DNA from: an uncultured Lachnobacterium sp.
GTDB lineage: Bacteria > Bacillota > Clostridia > Lachnospirales > Lachnospiraceae
Reading direction: 5' to 3'
Length of the DNA: 64,000 nt
NCBI GenBank assembly: GCA_900550545.1
Contig: URSS01000003.1
Coordinates: 62,001-126,000 of the forward strand
A program made the position numbers and the translations under genes. The notes under the pieces were generated by a model. It did not search any database and was not told the origin of the DNA. It saw nothing but the letters and a program-made list of their open reading frames with translations. Positions 27,833-36,792 of the stretch are shown here, one piece after another (within the stretch, counting starts at the first letter, position 1; each line of letters opens with the position of its first letter).

Positions 27833-27863
27833 AAAAGGCAGGAGAAGTTTTCTCCTGTCTTTT
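27833..27863. terminator. Terminator after the coiled-coil J protein
   Basis: AAAAGGCAGGAGAA pairs with TTCTCCTGTCTTTT around a short loop, followed by T-rich sequence. Confidence 0.8.
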
Positions 27864-27898
27864 CTGTTGGAGCGAATGTCTTTTCTGTTGGAGCGAAT
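27857..27898 (+). repeat. Perfect 21-bp tandem duplication
   Basis: Two identical 21-bp units (27857-27877 and 27878-27898), each starting GTCTTTTCTGTTGGAGC. The first unit overlaps the 3' arm and T-tract of the terminator. Confidence 0.95.
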
Positions 27899-27901
27899 TG
27901 C

Positions 27902-27930
27902 TTGTATTTTAAAGAAAAATAAGTTATGAT
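27902..27930 (+). promoter_or_regulatory. prmA-rsmE promoter
   Basis: TTGTAT (27902-27907), 17 bp, TATGAT (27925-27930), about 45 nt before the prmA ATG. Confidence 0.6.
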
Positions 27931-27977
27931 ATAAATAGTATGCCATATGGCGATTTGTACGGGAAAGGAACAAATTT

Positions 27978-28961
27978 ATGAAGTGGAAAAAATATACAAT
28001 TGAGACAACGACAGCGGCAGAGGATTTCATGAGCTCCATGCTGATGGAACTTGGAATTGAAGGAATTGAAATTGAAGATAACATTCCTCTGAGCAAAGAA
28101 GATCAGGCAGATATGTTCATTGATTTTCTGCCGGAACTTCCGCCCGATGAAGGAAAAAGTCATGTGAGCTTTTATGTGGAAGAGGATGGGAGTGATCAGA
28201 CAGAACTGCTGAAACAGGTAAAGATCGGACTGGAAAATCTGCGCAGCATGGTGGAAGTCGGATCTGGAGTGATTTCTTCTTCGGAGACAGAAGATCTTGA
28301 CTGGATCAACAACTGGAAGAAATATTTCTCTTCATTTACGATCGAAGATATTCTGATTAAACCAACCTGGGAAGAATTAAAGGAAGAGGACAAAGATAAA
28401 TTCCTGATCGAAATTGATCCGGGAATTTCTTTTGGAACAGGAAAGCATGAGACGACACAGCTTTGCATTCGTCAGCTTTTAAAGTATATTCGTGGAAATG
28501 AGTCCTATACCCCGGCAGAAAAGCATCCGAAGGTGCTTGATGTGGGATGTGGCAGCGGAATTCTTTCCATCGTGGCACTGAAGCTTGGCGCAAGAGAAGT
28601 TGTGGGAACAGATCTGGATGCAGACTGTATGATTTCCACAAAAGAGAACATGGAGGTAAATCACCTGGATTTAAATCTTGGAACGTTTTATGTGGGTAAT
28701 CTTATTGATGATGAAAAACTTCAGGAGACTGTCGGTACAGAGGAATACGAGATTGTAGTGGCAAATATTCTTGCAGATGTTATTATTCCTATGGCACCGG
28801 TTATTCCGGCAAGGTTGAAAAAGGGCGGTTATTTTATTACTTCCGGAATTATTGATTTCAAGGAAAATGAAGTAAAAGAAGCAATCGAAAAAGCAGGTCT
28901 TAAAGTGGTTGAAATTAATCATCAGGGTGAATGGGTCAATATTACGGCTCAGAAACTGTAG
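27978..28961 (+). CDS. prmA: Ribosomal protein L11 methyltransferase
   Basis: SAM-dependent trimethylation of L11. The 327-aa protein shows the SAM-binding motif VLDVGCGSGILSI at about residues 184-196 and the catalytic-loop VANILADVI. Upstream is the PrmA-specific DPGISFGTGKHETT segment. GGGAAAGGA precedes the ATG. It is followed closely by rsmE, a common pairing. Confidence 0.95.
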   Translation: MKWKKYTIETTTAAEDFMSSMLMELGIEGIEIEDNIPLSKEDQADMFIDFLPELPPDEGKSHVSFYVEEDGSDQTELLKQVKIGLENLRSMVEVGSGVISSSETEDLDWINNWKKYFSSFTIEDILIKPTWEELKEEDKDKFLIEIDPGISFGTGKHETTQLCIRQLLKYIRGNESYTPAEKHPKVLDVGCGSGILSIVALKLGAREVVGTDLDADCMISTKENMEVNHLDLNLGTFYVGNLIDDEKLQETVGTEEYEIVVANILADVIIPMAPVIPARLKKGGYFITSGIIDFKENEVKEAIEKAGLKVVEINHQGEWVNITAQKL

Positions 28962-28990
28962 ACAATATTTTATGTGGAAATGGAGCAGGT

Positions 28991-29725
28991 ATGTATCAGT
29001 TTTTTGTGGATGAGCAGCAGGTACAACAAGATCAGATTGTCATTACCGGACAGGATGTGAATCATATCGGCAATGTACTTCGGATGAAACCGGGAGAAAA
29101 AGTGCGGATCAGCGATTCGAATGAAAATTCCTATTTTTGCAGAATTGCAGAGATTGCCGAAGACGAAGTTATCGCTGTAATCGAAGAAAAAGATGAACTT
29201 GGAACAGAGTTTGCACATAAAGTGTTTCTGTTTCAGGGACTCCCAAAGAGTGACAAGATGGAACTGATCATACAAAAGGCGGTGGAGCTTGGCGTGTACG
29301 AGGTTATTCCGGTGGCAATGACAAACTGTGTTGTAAAACTGGATCAAAAGAAAGCTGCAAATAAGCAGAAACGCTGGCAGGCAATCGCAGAGAGTGCAGC
29401 TAAGCAGTCAAAGAGAACTGTGATTCCACAGGTGCAGATGCCGGTTTCGTGGAAAGAAGCAGTGGAACTTGCAAAGAAACTGGATATTACACTCGTACCG
29501 TACGAAAATGAGAGAGGAATGGCAGCAACGCGGGAAATCATCCGACAGATTCCGAAGGGGGCATCCATTGGAATTATGATCGGACCGGAGGGTGGTTTTG
29601 CGGATGCAGAGATTGCAGCTGTGGATGGCAATATGCACCGCATTTCCCTGGGCAGAAGGATTCTGCGCACGGAGACCGCTGGACTTGCCACATTATCTAT
29701 GTTAATATATGAACTTGACATGTAG
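28991..29725 (+). CDS. rsmE: 16S rRNA m3U1498 methyltransferase
   Basis: SPOUT-class methyltransferase acting on U1498 of 16S rRNA. At 244 aa it has typical length. The C-terminal knot motifs IGPEGGFADAEI and ISLGRRILRTETAGLA are present. ATG 28991 follows GGAGCAGG and starts MYQFFVDEQQ, as in homologues; the frame is open back into prmA but the extra residues are not family-like. Confidence 0.95.
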   Translation: MYQFFVDEQQVQQDQIVITGQDVNHIGNVLRMKPGEKVRISDSNENSYFCRIAEIAEDEVIAVIEEKDELGTEFAHKVFLFQGLPKSDKMELIIQKAVELGVYEVIPVAMTNCVVKLDQKKAANKQKRWQAIAESAAKQSKRTVIPQVQMPVSWKEAVELAKKLDITLVPYENERGMAATREIIRQIPKGASIGIMIGPEGGFADAEIAAVDGNMHRISLGRRILRTETAGLATLSMLIYELDM

Positions 29726-29739
29726 ACAGGAGCAGAAAA

Positions 29740-30894
29740 ATGGAAGCATATTTGGACAATTCGGCTACTACACGCTGCAGTAAAGATGCAGCGGATATGG
29801 TTATGAAGCTTTTGACACAGGATTATGGAAATCCGTCGTCTATGCATAATAAGGGAGTTATTGCTGAAAACTATATGAATGATGCCCGCAAAAAAATTGC
29901 AAAGACACTGAAAGTGCAGGAGAAAGAAATCTGTTTTACTTCAGGAGGAACGGAGTCCAATAATCTTGCAATTATTGGAACGGCAGAGGCAAATAAAAGA
30001 AGCGGAATGCATGTGATTACGACAGCAATCGAGCATCCGTCGGTATCCAATACGATGGCATATCTGGAAGAACATGGATATGAAGTGACCTATCTTCCGG
30101 TCGATGCATATGGTGTGATTTCGCTGGAGAATCTGAAGGCAGCAATTCGCCCGGATACCATATTGGTGTCATTGATGCACGTAAACAATGAAATTGGTGC
30201 AGTTGAACCGGTTGCTGCGGCCGGCACTTTGATCAAACAGATCAATCCACAGACGTTGTTTCATGTGGACGCAATCCAGTCTTATGGAAAAATGCGTATT
30301 TATCCTTCAAAAATGGGCATTGATCTGTTGTCGGTGAGCGGACACAAAATTCATGGACCGAAGGGCAGTGGTTTTTTATATATTAAGGATAAAACAAAAA
30401 TAAAGCCATTGATCAATGGTGGTGGGCAACAGAGAGGAATGCGTTCCGGAACTGAAAATGTCCCGGCGATTGCAGGACTCGGTGTGGCTGCAGAAGAAAT
30501 TTACACAGGATTCGATGAAAAAATAGACCATATGTATGAATTGCGCGAGCATTTTATTGCGGAAGCACAGAAAATTCCGGGCGTAAGCATCAATGGGAAA
30601 CTTACAAGAGAGAATGCACCGCATATTGTGAGCGTCAGTATTGAAGGTGTGCGTGCAGAAGTGATGCTGCATACGCTTGAGGATAAAGAAATTTATGTAT
30701 CTGCAGGTAGTGCATGTTCGTCAAATAAGCCGGCGGTAAGCAGAACGTTAAAGAGCATTGGCTTGAAGGATTCTTTGCTGGATTCTACTATTCGTTTCAG
30801 TTTATGTGTAGATACGACACAGGAAGAGATTGATTATGCATTGGAAGAAATGAACCGTGTGATTCCAATGCTTCAAAAATATACAAGACATTAG
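29740..30894 (+). CDS. Cysteine desulfurase (NifS/IscS family, ThiI partner)
   Basis: PLP enzyme that takes sulfur from cysteine to form a protein persulfide. 384 aa. PLP-Lys in the SGHKIHGPKGSG motif (about residues 200-211), and the active-site Cys loop SAGSACSSNKPAVS at about 323-336. It starts with the family's YLDNSATT. It is 14 nt upstream of thiI, matching Bacillus, where a dedicated desulfurase (NifZ) feeds ThiI for 4-thiouridine. No iscU is next to it, which argues against a general Fe-S role. Confidence 0.93.
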   Translation: MEAYLDNSATTRCSKDAADMVMKLLTQDYGNPSSMHNKGVIAENYMNDARKKIAKTLKVQEKEICFTSGGTESNNLAIIGTAEANKRSGMHVITTAIEHPSVSNTMAYLEEHGYEVTYLPVDAYGVISLENLKAAIRPDTILVSLMHVNNEIGAVEPVAAAGTLIKQINPQTLFHVDAIQSYGKMRIYPSKMGIDLLSVSGHKIHGPKGSGFLYIKDKTKIKPLINGGGQQRGMRSGTENVPAIAGLGVAAEEIYTGFDEKIDHMYELREHFIAEAQKIPGVSINGKLTRENAPHIVSVSIEGVRAEVMLHTLEDKEIYVSAGSACSSNKPAVSRTLKSIGLKDSLLDSTIRFSLCVDTTQEEIDYALEEMNRVIPMLQKYTRH

Positions 30895-30908
30895 AAAAGG
30901 AGAGCAGA

Positions 30909-32093
30909 ATGTATAAAGCATTTTTGATTAAATATGCGGAAATCGCCATCAAGGGAAAGAACCGTTATCTGTTTGAAGACGCGTTGGTACATAATATTGA
31001 GTATCAGTTGAAAAATGTAGATGGAACGTTCCATGTGCGTAAAGAGAATGGCCGTATCTATGTAGAGACGGAGGGTTCCTATGATTATGATGAGACGGTA
31101 GAGACTTTACAGAGAGTGTTCGGTATCGTTGGAATCTGTCCGGTTGTGCTGCTGGAAGATGAAGGTTTTGATAAGCTGGCAGAGGAAGTTGTCGCATACG
31201 TGGACAAGACTTATGCAGACAAGAATTTTACCTTTAAAGTCGATGCAAGACGTGCGAGAAAGAATTATCCGATGACCTCCATGGAAATTAATGCGGCATT
31301 GGGCGAGAAGATTTTGGATGCATTTCCGGAGACAAAGGTAGATGTACATCATCCACAGGTCATGATTCATGTGGAAATCCGCCCGATGATCAATGTATAT
31401 TCTACAGAAATTTCGGGACCGGGCGGCATGCCACTCGGTACGGCAGGCCGTGCGATGCTGCTTTTGTCCGGTGGAATCGACAGTCCGGTAGCTGGATATA
31501 TGATTTCAAAACGAGGTGTGACTTTGGAGGCAACTTATTTCCATGCTCCACCATATACCAGTGAGCGTGCAAAGCAGAAAGTTGTGGATCTTGCAAAGAA
31601 AGTTGCAAGATATTCCGGACCAATTAAACTTCACGTTGTTAATTTTACCGATATCCAGCTTTATATTTATGAAAAATGTCCGCATGAGGAACTTACGATT
31701 ATCATGCGTCGTTATATGATGAAAATTGCAGAGCATTTTGCAAAAGAAGGTAAGTGCCTGGGCATGATTACAGGAGAGAGCATTGGGCAGGTGGCAAGCC
31801 AGACAATGCAGTCTCTTGCAGTTACCAATGAAGTCTGCGAGATGCCGGTATACCGTCCGCTGATTGCCATGGACAAGCAGGATATCGTATCCATTGCAGA
31901 AAAAATTGATACGTATGAGACTTCTATTTTACCATACGAAGACTGCTGTACGATTTTTGTGGCAAAGCATCCGGTGACAAAGCCGAATCTGACTTATATC
32001 AAAAAATCAGAGCGTAAGCTGGAAGAAAAAATAGATGAATTAATGCAGACGGCTATCGATACAACAGAAACGATTATCGTAGATGCGGAGTAA
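30909..32093 (+). CDS. thiI: tRNA 4-thiouridine synthase ThiI
   Basis: Adenylates U8 of tRNA and inserts sulfur received from the desulfurase. The 394-aa protein has an N-terminal ferredoxin-like/THUMP region (1-165) and a PP-loop ATP-binding motif LLSGGIDSPVAGY at about residues 182-194. The length shows that the C-terminal rhodanese domain of the E. coli protein is absent, as in Bacillus. Forms an operon with the preceding desulfurase. Confidence 0.95.
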   Translation: MYKAFLIKYAEIAIKGKNRYLFEDALVHNIEYQLKNVDGTFHVRKENGRIYVETEGSYDYDETVETLQRVFGIVGICPVVLLEDEGFDKLAEEVVAYVDKTYADKNFTFKVDARRARKNYPMTSMEINAALGEKILDAFPETKVDVHHPQVMIHVEIRPMINVYSTEISGPGGMPLGTAGRAMLLLSGGIDSPVAGYMISKRGVTLEATYFHAPPYTSERAKQKVVDLAKKVARYSGPIKLHVVNFTDIQLYIYEKCPHEELTIIMRRYMMKIAEHFAKEGKCLGMITGESIGQVASQTMQSLAVTNEVCEMPVYRPLIAMDKQDIVSIAEKIDTYETSILPYEDCCTIFVAKHPVTKPNLTYIKKSERKLEEKIDELMQTAIDTTETIIVDAE

Positions 32094-32097
32094 AACA

Positions 32098-32135
32098 AAA
32101 GGAAGACCCATATGGGTCTTCCCTGTTTGTTCCTG
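32098..32135. terminator. Bidirectional terminator, thiI / HPr-like gene
   Basis: Perfect palindrome GGAAGACCCATATGGGTCTTCC at 32101-32122 (quoted as two 11-bp arms) with A-rich sequence before it and T-rich sequence after it, serving two convergent genes. Confidence 0.85.
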
Positions 32136-32158
32136 ATTGTTTTTGTTATGTCACGGAT

Positions 32159-32392
32159 TTACTCAATGATGTATGGCTTGAGAGCCTCAAGTACTTCATC
32201 AAGATTAGTCTCTGTATGGATTGCTAAATCGATTGGCTTGGATAAATCTAAGCTGAAAATACCCATGATGGATTTCGCATCGATGACATATCTTCCAGAG
32301 ATTAAGTCGAAGTCATACTCGAACTGAGAAATTGCGTTAACAAATGATTTTACTTTTCCAATGGAATTTAATGAAATTTGTACTGTTTTCAT
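32159..32392 (-). CDS. HPr-like protein without the active-site histidine
   Basis: 77-aa HPr fold protein. The region around the regulatory serine is well kept (AKSIMGIFSLDLSK, about residues 39-52, matching SIMGVMSLG of HPr). The phosphocarrier loop GxHARPA is replaced by SIGKVKSF, so His15 is missing. It therefore cannot carry phosphate in the PTS and may be a regulatory relative like Crh, which also lacks His15 (inference). Convergent with thiI. GGAGG ribosome site at 32400-32404 on the minus strand. Confidence 0.82.
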   Translation of the reverse strand: MKTVQISLNSIGKVKSFVNAISQFEYDFDLISGRYVIDAKSIMGIFSLDLSKPIDLAIHTETNLDEVLEALKPYIIE

Positions 32393-32433
32393 AATGAAAA
32401 CCTCCTTAACTGATTCATGTTTTTCTATCTTTG

Positions 32434-32462
32434 ATAGTAATATTTTTCCTTGGAAAAGTCAA
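32434..32462 (-). promoter_or_regulatory. Promoter of the HPr-like gene
   Basis: Minus strand: TTGACT (32462-32457), 17 bp, TACTAT (32439-32434). Confidence 0.7.
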
Positions 32463-32495
32463 GAAATGTATTAAGTTTTTATATAAGGAGTAGAA

Positions 32496-33821
32496 ATGAA
32501 AAAAGCAGCATTACACAATCTAGGCTGTAAAGTAAATGCATATGAGACAGAAGCAATGCAGCAGATGCTCGAAGATGCAGGGTATGAGATTGTACCTTTT
32601 TCGGAAGTTGCAGATGTATATGTAATTAATACCTGTTCGGTTACGAATATGGCAGACCGCAAATCCCGTCAGATGCTTCACCATGCGAAAAAATTGAATC
32701 CGCAAGCTGCGGTTGTTGCTGCAGGATGTTATGTGCAGACAAAAGAAGAAGAGGCAAAGCTGGATGGTGCAATCGATATCCTGATTGGAAATAACCAGAA
32801 GGCAGAATTGGTGGGACGTCTTGCAGAATATTTTGCCAAAACGGAAGGAAGCACGAACGAACCAGAAGAAAAAGTAGAGGCTGTCGTGGACATCAACCAT
32901 ATACATCAGGATTTTGAAGAGCTTAGACTGAAGCAGACAGCAGAACATACGCGTGCATTTGTGAAGGTGCAGGATGGATGTAATCAGTTTTGCAGTTATT
33001 GTATTATCCCTTTTGCCAGAGGAAGAGTCAGAAGCCGCGATATTAAAAGTGTTCTGACCGAGATCAGAGGACTGGCAGAAAAAGGATATCAGGAAGTGGT
33101 ACTTACCGGAATTCATTTAAGTTCCTATGGGGTAGACGGTGAGGATAATCTGTTGCATCTTATACAGGAAGTTCACAAGATTGACGGAATTCGAAGAATT
33201 CGTCTGGGATCATTAGAACCAAAAATTGTGACCGAGGAGTTTGCTTGTGAACTGGCAAAATTAGAAAAAATCTGTCCACATTTTCATCTGTCATTACAGA
33301 GCGGATGCGATGATACATTAAAGCGTATGAACCGTAAATATACGTCAGAAGAATACGAAGAGGGATGTCGTCTGCTCCGAAAATATTTTGAGCATCCGGC
33401 AATTACGACGGATGTCATTGTGGGATTTCCGGGAGAGACGGAAGAAGAATTTGCAACGACGGAGGCATTTTTAGAGAAAATCCATTTCTATGAAATGCAT
33501 ATTTTCAAATATTCTAAGAGACAGGGCACGCGTGCTGCGGTTATGGAGAATCAGGTTCCGGAAGAAATCAAGACAAAACGCAGTGCAAAACTTTTAGCGT
33601 TATCTGCGAAAATGTCAAAAGAATTCCGGGAATACTATCTTGGAAGTGAGCAGGAAGTGCTCTTTGAAGAACAGGTACCGGTGGACGGAGTGCCGATGTA
33701 TGTAGGATATACAAAGGAATATGTAAAGGTAGCGGTACAATCCGAAGAAAAACTCGATAATGTCATGAAGACGGGGAAAATTACTGCCGCAATTCACGAC
33801 GATTTGTATCTTATGGATTGA
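32496..33821 (+). CDS. mtaB: tRNA t6A37 methylthiotransferase MtaB
   Basis: Radical SAM enzyme that adds methylthio to t6A37, giving ms2t6A in ANN-decoding tRNAs. The 441-aa protein has the N-terminal UPF0004 domain with three Cys (LGCKVN, NTCSVT, AGCYVQ), the radical SAM cluster CNQFCSYC at about residues 159-166, and a C-terminal TRAM-like region. AAGGAG precedes the ATG. Confidence 0.94.
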   Translation: MKKAALHNLGCKVNAYETEAMQQMLEDAGYEIVPFSEVADVYVINTCSVTNMADRKSRQMLHHAKKLNPQAAVVAAGCYVQTKEEEAKLDGAIDILIGNNQKAELVGRLAEYFAKTEGSTNEPEEKVEAVVDINHIHQDFEELRLKQTAEHTRAFVKVQDGCNQFCSYCIIPFARGRVRSRDIKSVLTEIRGLAEKGYQEVVLTGIHLSSYGVDGEDNLLHLIQEVHKIDGIRRIRLGSLEPKIVTEEFACELAKLEKICPHFHLSLQSGCDDTLKRMNRKYTSEEYEEGCRLLRKYFEHPAITTDVIVGFPGETEEEFATTEAFLEKIHFYEMHIFKYSKRQGTRAAVMENQVPEEIKTKRSAKLLALSAKMSKEFREYYLGSEQEVLFEEQVPVDGVPMYVGYTKEYVKVAVQSEEKLDNVMKTGKITAAIHDDLYLMD

Positions 33822-33837
33822 GGGACAAGATTAGAGG

Positions 33838-33866
33838 TTGTATTTTTACGCAAATTCGTTTACAAT
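33838..33866 (+). promoter_or_regulatory. ireB operon promoter
   Basis: TTGTAT (33838-33843), 17 bp, TACAAT (33861-33866). Confidence 0.65.
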
Positions 33867-33919
33867 ATATTAAATAAAGCTTGTATTTAGAAACTAGAAC
33901 ACGAGCAGGGGCGGCAGAT

Positions 33920-34183
33920 ATGGAGAACATTAATAATACACAATTTTTTACAGTACAAAAGGAGCCGGAGTTACAGGTCAGGGACGTTCTTGAAATTGTA
34001 TTCCGAGCATTGAGTGAGAAAGGTTACAATCCAGTGAACCAGATTGTTGGATATATTATGTCAGGAGATCCAACATATATTACAAGTCACAATAATGCAA
34101 GAAGTCTGATTATGAAGGTAGAGCGTGATGAACTGGTAGAAGAAGTTCTTCGGGCTTATATCAAGAACAATTCCTGGGAATAA
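33920..34183 (+). CDS. ireB: IreB family regulatory phosphoprotein (UPF0297)
   Basis: Small Ser/Thr-kinase substrate that affects cephalosporin resistance in enterococci. The 87-aa protein contains the family-specific core [20 protein letters not shown] and the [15 protein letters not shown] segment. ATG 33920 was chosen because AGGGGCGG lies upstream and the start [10 protein letters not shown] matches the family size. It heads the ireB-ruvX-DUF1292 group conserved across Firmicutes. Confidence 0.93.
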   Translation: MENINNTQFFTVQKEPELQVRDVLEIVFRALSEKGYNPVNQIVGYIMSGDPTYITSHNNARSLIMKVERDELVEEVLRAYIKNNSWE

Positions 34184-34200
34184 TCCGGTACGGGAGATAT

Positions 34201-34641
34201 ATGCGGATTTTAGGATTAGATTTTGGTTCAAAGACAGTTGGAGTTGCAGTGAGTGATGAGCTTTTGATTACGGCACAGGGGGTGGAGATCATTCGAAGAA
34301 AATCTCCTTCTAAGTTGCGACAGACACTGGCGCGAATCGATGAACTGGTAGGCGAGTACAAAGCAGAGAAAATTGTACTTGGCTACCCTAAAAACATGAA
34401 TAATACAGAGGGCGAGCGCTGCGAAAAAACAAAAGAGTTTAAGGGGATGCTGGAAAAACGTTGTGGTCTTCCGGTGATTCTCTGGGACGAACGTTTGACA
34501 ACCGTTGCAGCAGATCAGTCCATGATGGAGATGGGCATTCGTCGCGAGAACCGCAAGGAGTATGTGGACGAGATTGCGGCGATTTTTATTTTGCAGGGAT
34601 ATTTGGATTATTTATCCAATCATCCGGAAGAAAATGCTTGA
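34201..34641 (+). CDS. ruvX: Putative pre-16S rRNA nuclease / Holliday junction resolvase-like RuvX (YqgF)
   Basis: RNase H-fold nuclease. 146 aa. It starts [19 protein letters not shown] with the catalytic Asp; the middle Glu region (LGYPKNMNN) and the C-terminal [11 protein letters not shown]sp are present, as is the conserved LWDERLTT motif. Family members take part in 16S rRNA 5' maturation (YqgF). 17 nt after ireB. Confidence 0.94.
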   Translation: MRILGLDFGSKTVGVAVSDELLITAQGVEIIRRKSPSKLRQTLARIDELVGEYKAEKIVLGYPKNMNNTEGERCEKTKEFKGMLEKRCGLPVILWDERLTTVAADQSMMEMGIRRENRKEYVDEIAAIFILQGYLDYLSNHPEENA

Positions 34642-34677
34642 TTTGAGTAAGAAAACAGTTTACTGAGAGGTTTTTAC

Positions 34678-34941
34678 ATGGAAAAAATTAATTTTATAGA
34701 TCCAGATACCAACGAAGTGGTAGAGTTTGCAGTTGAGGAAGAAACACAGCTGAATGGAATTAAGTATTTACTTGTTTCTGATGGAATTGAAAGCGGAGAC
34801 AGTGAAGCATATATTTTAAAAGAAATTACAACACAAGACGAGGAAGTACTTTATGAGATGGTTGATGATGATGTAGAATTTGCAGCTATCGCTAAGGTGT
34901 TTGCTGAACTTGCGGATGAAGAAACACAGCTTTTATTTTAG
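34678..34941 (+). CDS. DUF1292 (UPF0473) protein, YrzB-like
   Basis: An 87-aa acidic protein of unknown function. It begins with the family pattern of an FxDxxTxExxEF strand, followed by YLLVSD and a conserved central strand. It is the third gene of the ireB-ruvX-yrzB trio found throughout Firmicutes. The family is always small, and no catalytic motif is seen. Confidence 0.88.
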   Translation: MEKINFIDPDTNEVVEFAVEEETQLNGIKYLLVSDGIESGDSEAYILKEITTQDEEVLYEMVDDDVEFAAIAKVFAELADEETQLLF

Positions 34942-34963
34942 AAAAGAGCGGAAATTATTTATT

Positions 34964-35097
34964 GTGACAAGCCCTTGCAGAAGGCGATTATAAACGGACT
35001 GACGTTCAAAAGATAGTATCAGGTTTTCTATGAAAACTTGATATGTAGCGTCAACCCATTTGCTGAAAGCAAATTATGCATGGACAGACGTTCAAAA
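34964..35097 (+). repeat. Palindromic repeat, copy B (before rnj)
   Basis: Two tandem half-units, each ending in GACGTTCAAAA, separated by a hairpin TATCAGGTTTT-CTATG-AAAACTTGATA. The second half holds the shared core CCCATTTGCTGAAAGCAAAT. The hairpin differs from copy C at an A-T versus G-C pair, so pairing is kept while sequence changes. It ends 15 nt before the rnj ATG. Confidence 0.8.
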
Positions 35098-35112
35098 CAA
35101 GAAGGAGGATAT

Positions 35113-36783
35113 ATGAAAAAGCAGGAAAAACAGCATAGTAAGCTCAAAATCATCCCATTGGGAGGTTTGGAGCAGATCGGAATGAACATTACTGCCTTTG
35201 AATATGAAGACAGTATTATTGTTGTGGATTGTGGTTTATCATTCCCGGAGGACGATATGTACGGTGTAGATCTCGTTATTCCGGATGTGACATATTTAAA
35301 AGAAAATATTGACCGTGTGAAAGGCTTTTTTATCACACATGCGCATGAGGATCATATTGGAGCGATTCCATATGTACTTCGCGATATCAATGTTCCAATT
35401 TATGCAACAAAGCTTACGACAGCAATTATTGAACATAAGTTAGAAGAACATGATATGCTCAAGAAAACAAAACGTAAAGTTGTAAAATATGGACAGCATA
35501 TTAATCTTGGCTGTTTCCGTGTAGAATTTATCAAGACGAATCACAGTATTCAGGATGCAGCAGCACTTGCTATCTATTCACCGGCCGGAATCGTTGTGCA
35601 TACCGGAGATTTCAAAGTAGACTATACACCGGTATTTGGTGATGCGATTGATCTGCAACGCTTTGGTGAGATCGGAAAGAAAGGGGTTCTTGCACTTCTT
35701 TGTGACAGTACCAATGCAGAACGTCCGGGATTCACGAAGTCAGAGAAATCAGTTGGTAAGACGCTGGACAATATTTTTGCAGAGCACAAAAATACACGTA
35801 TTATTATTGCAACATTTGCATCGAACGTAGATAGAGTCCAGCAGATTATCAATTCTGCGGATAAATTTGGACGTAAGGTAGCCATTGAAGGTCGAAGCAT
35901 GGTAAATATTATTTCTATTGCTTCCGAACTGGGGTATCTGTCGTTGCCGGACAATATCCTGATTGATGTTGAACAGCTGAAGAATTATCCGGATGAGCAG
36001 ACAGTTATTATTACAACGGGAAGTCAGGGAGAGTCGATGGCGGCATTATCCCGTATGGCATCCGGTATGCATCGTAAGGTTTCTATCAAGCCAAATGATA
36101 CAATCGTATTCAGTTCTCATCCGATTCCGGGAAATGAGAAGTCGGTTACCGGTGTGATCAATGATCTTATGAGAAAAGGTGCTGATGTTATTTTTGAGGA
36201 TGTTCATGTATCTGGACATGCATGCCGTGAGGATATTAAGCTGATCTATTCTCTGGTCAATCCAATGTATTCCATTCCGGTACACGGAGAGTATAAGCAT
36301 CTGGTTGCACAGGCAAAGATTGCAGAAGAATTAGGATATGACAGTGACCATATTAAGATTCTTTCTTCCGGTGATGTGCTTGAAATTGATGAGAATGGTG
36401 CGGATGTTACCGGACATGTACAGGTCGGAAATATTATGGTAGACGGTCTTGGAGTAGGAGATGTCGGAAATATCGTATTGCGTGACAGACAGCGTCTGGC
36501 AGAAGATGGAATCATCATTGTTGTTATGACACTTGAGAGTGGATCCGGTCAGGTACTTGCCGGTCCGGATATCGTATCCCGTGGATTTGTATATGTACGT
36601 AATTCCGAGAGCCTTATGGATGAGGCAAAGACAGTTCTCGATCGAACCATGGAATATTGTATGGATCACAATATTACCGATTGGGGCAAGATTAAAAATG
36701 AGGTCAAAGACGCATTGGGAGATTTTGTCTGGAAAGAGACAAAGAGACGTCCGATGATTATGCCGATTATTATGGAAGTATAG
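35113..36783 (+). CDS. rnj: Ribonuclease J
   Basis: Metallo-beta-lactamase/beta-CASP RNase with 5' exo- and endonuclease activity, central to mRNA decay and rRNA maturation. The 556-aa protein has the metal motif THAHEDHIGAIPY, the HTGDFKVD segment, the beta-CASP domain, and a C-terminal domain ending KRRPMIMPI. AAGGAGG at 35102-35108 sets the ATG at 35113; residues further upstream in the open frame come from repeat copy B. Members of this family degrade the cleaved glmS ribozyme transcript. Confidence 0.96.
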   Translation: MKKQEKQHSKLKIIPLGGLEQIGMNITAFEYEDSIIVVDCGLSFPEDDMYGVDLVIPDVTYLKENIDRVKGFFITHAHEDHIGAIPYVLRDINVPIYATKLTTAIIEHKLEEHDMLKKTKRKVVKYGQHINLGCFRVEFIKTNHSIQDAAALAIYSPAGIVVHTGDFKVDYTPVFGDAIDLQRFGEIGKKGVLALLCDSTNAERPGFTKSEKSVGKTLDNIFAEHKNTRIIIATFASNVDRVQQIINSADKFGRKVAIEGRSMVNIISIASELGYLSLPDNILIDVEQLKNYPDEQTVIITTGSQGESMAALSRMASGMHRKVSIKPNDTIVFSSHPIPGNEKSVTGVINDLMRKGADVIFEDVHVSGHACREDIKLIYSLVNPMYSIPVHGEYKHLVAQAKIAEELGYDSDHIKILSSGDVLEIDENGADVTGHVQVGNIMVDGLGVGDVGNIVLRDRQRLAEDGIIIVVMTLESGSGQVLAGPDIVSRGFVYVRNSESLMDEAKTVLDRTMEYCMDHNITDWGKIKNEVKDALGDFVWKETKRRPMIMPIIMEV

Positions 36784-36792
36784 GAGTAACCT

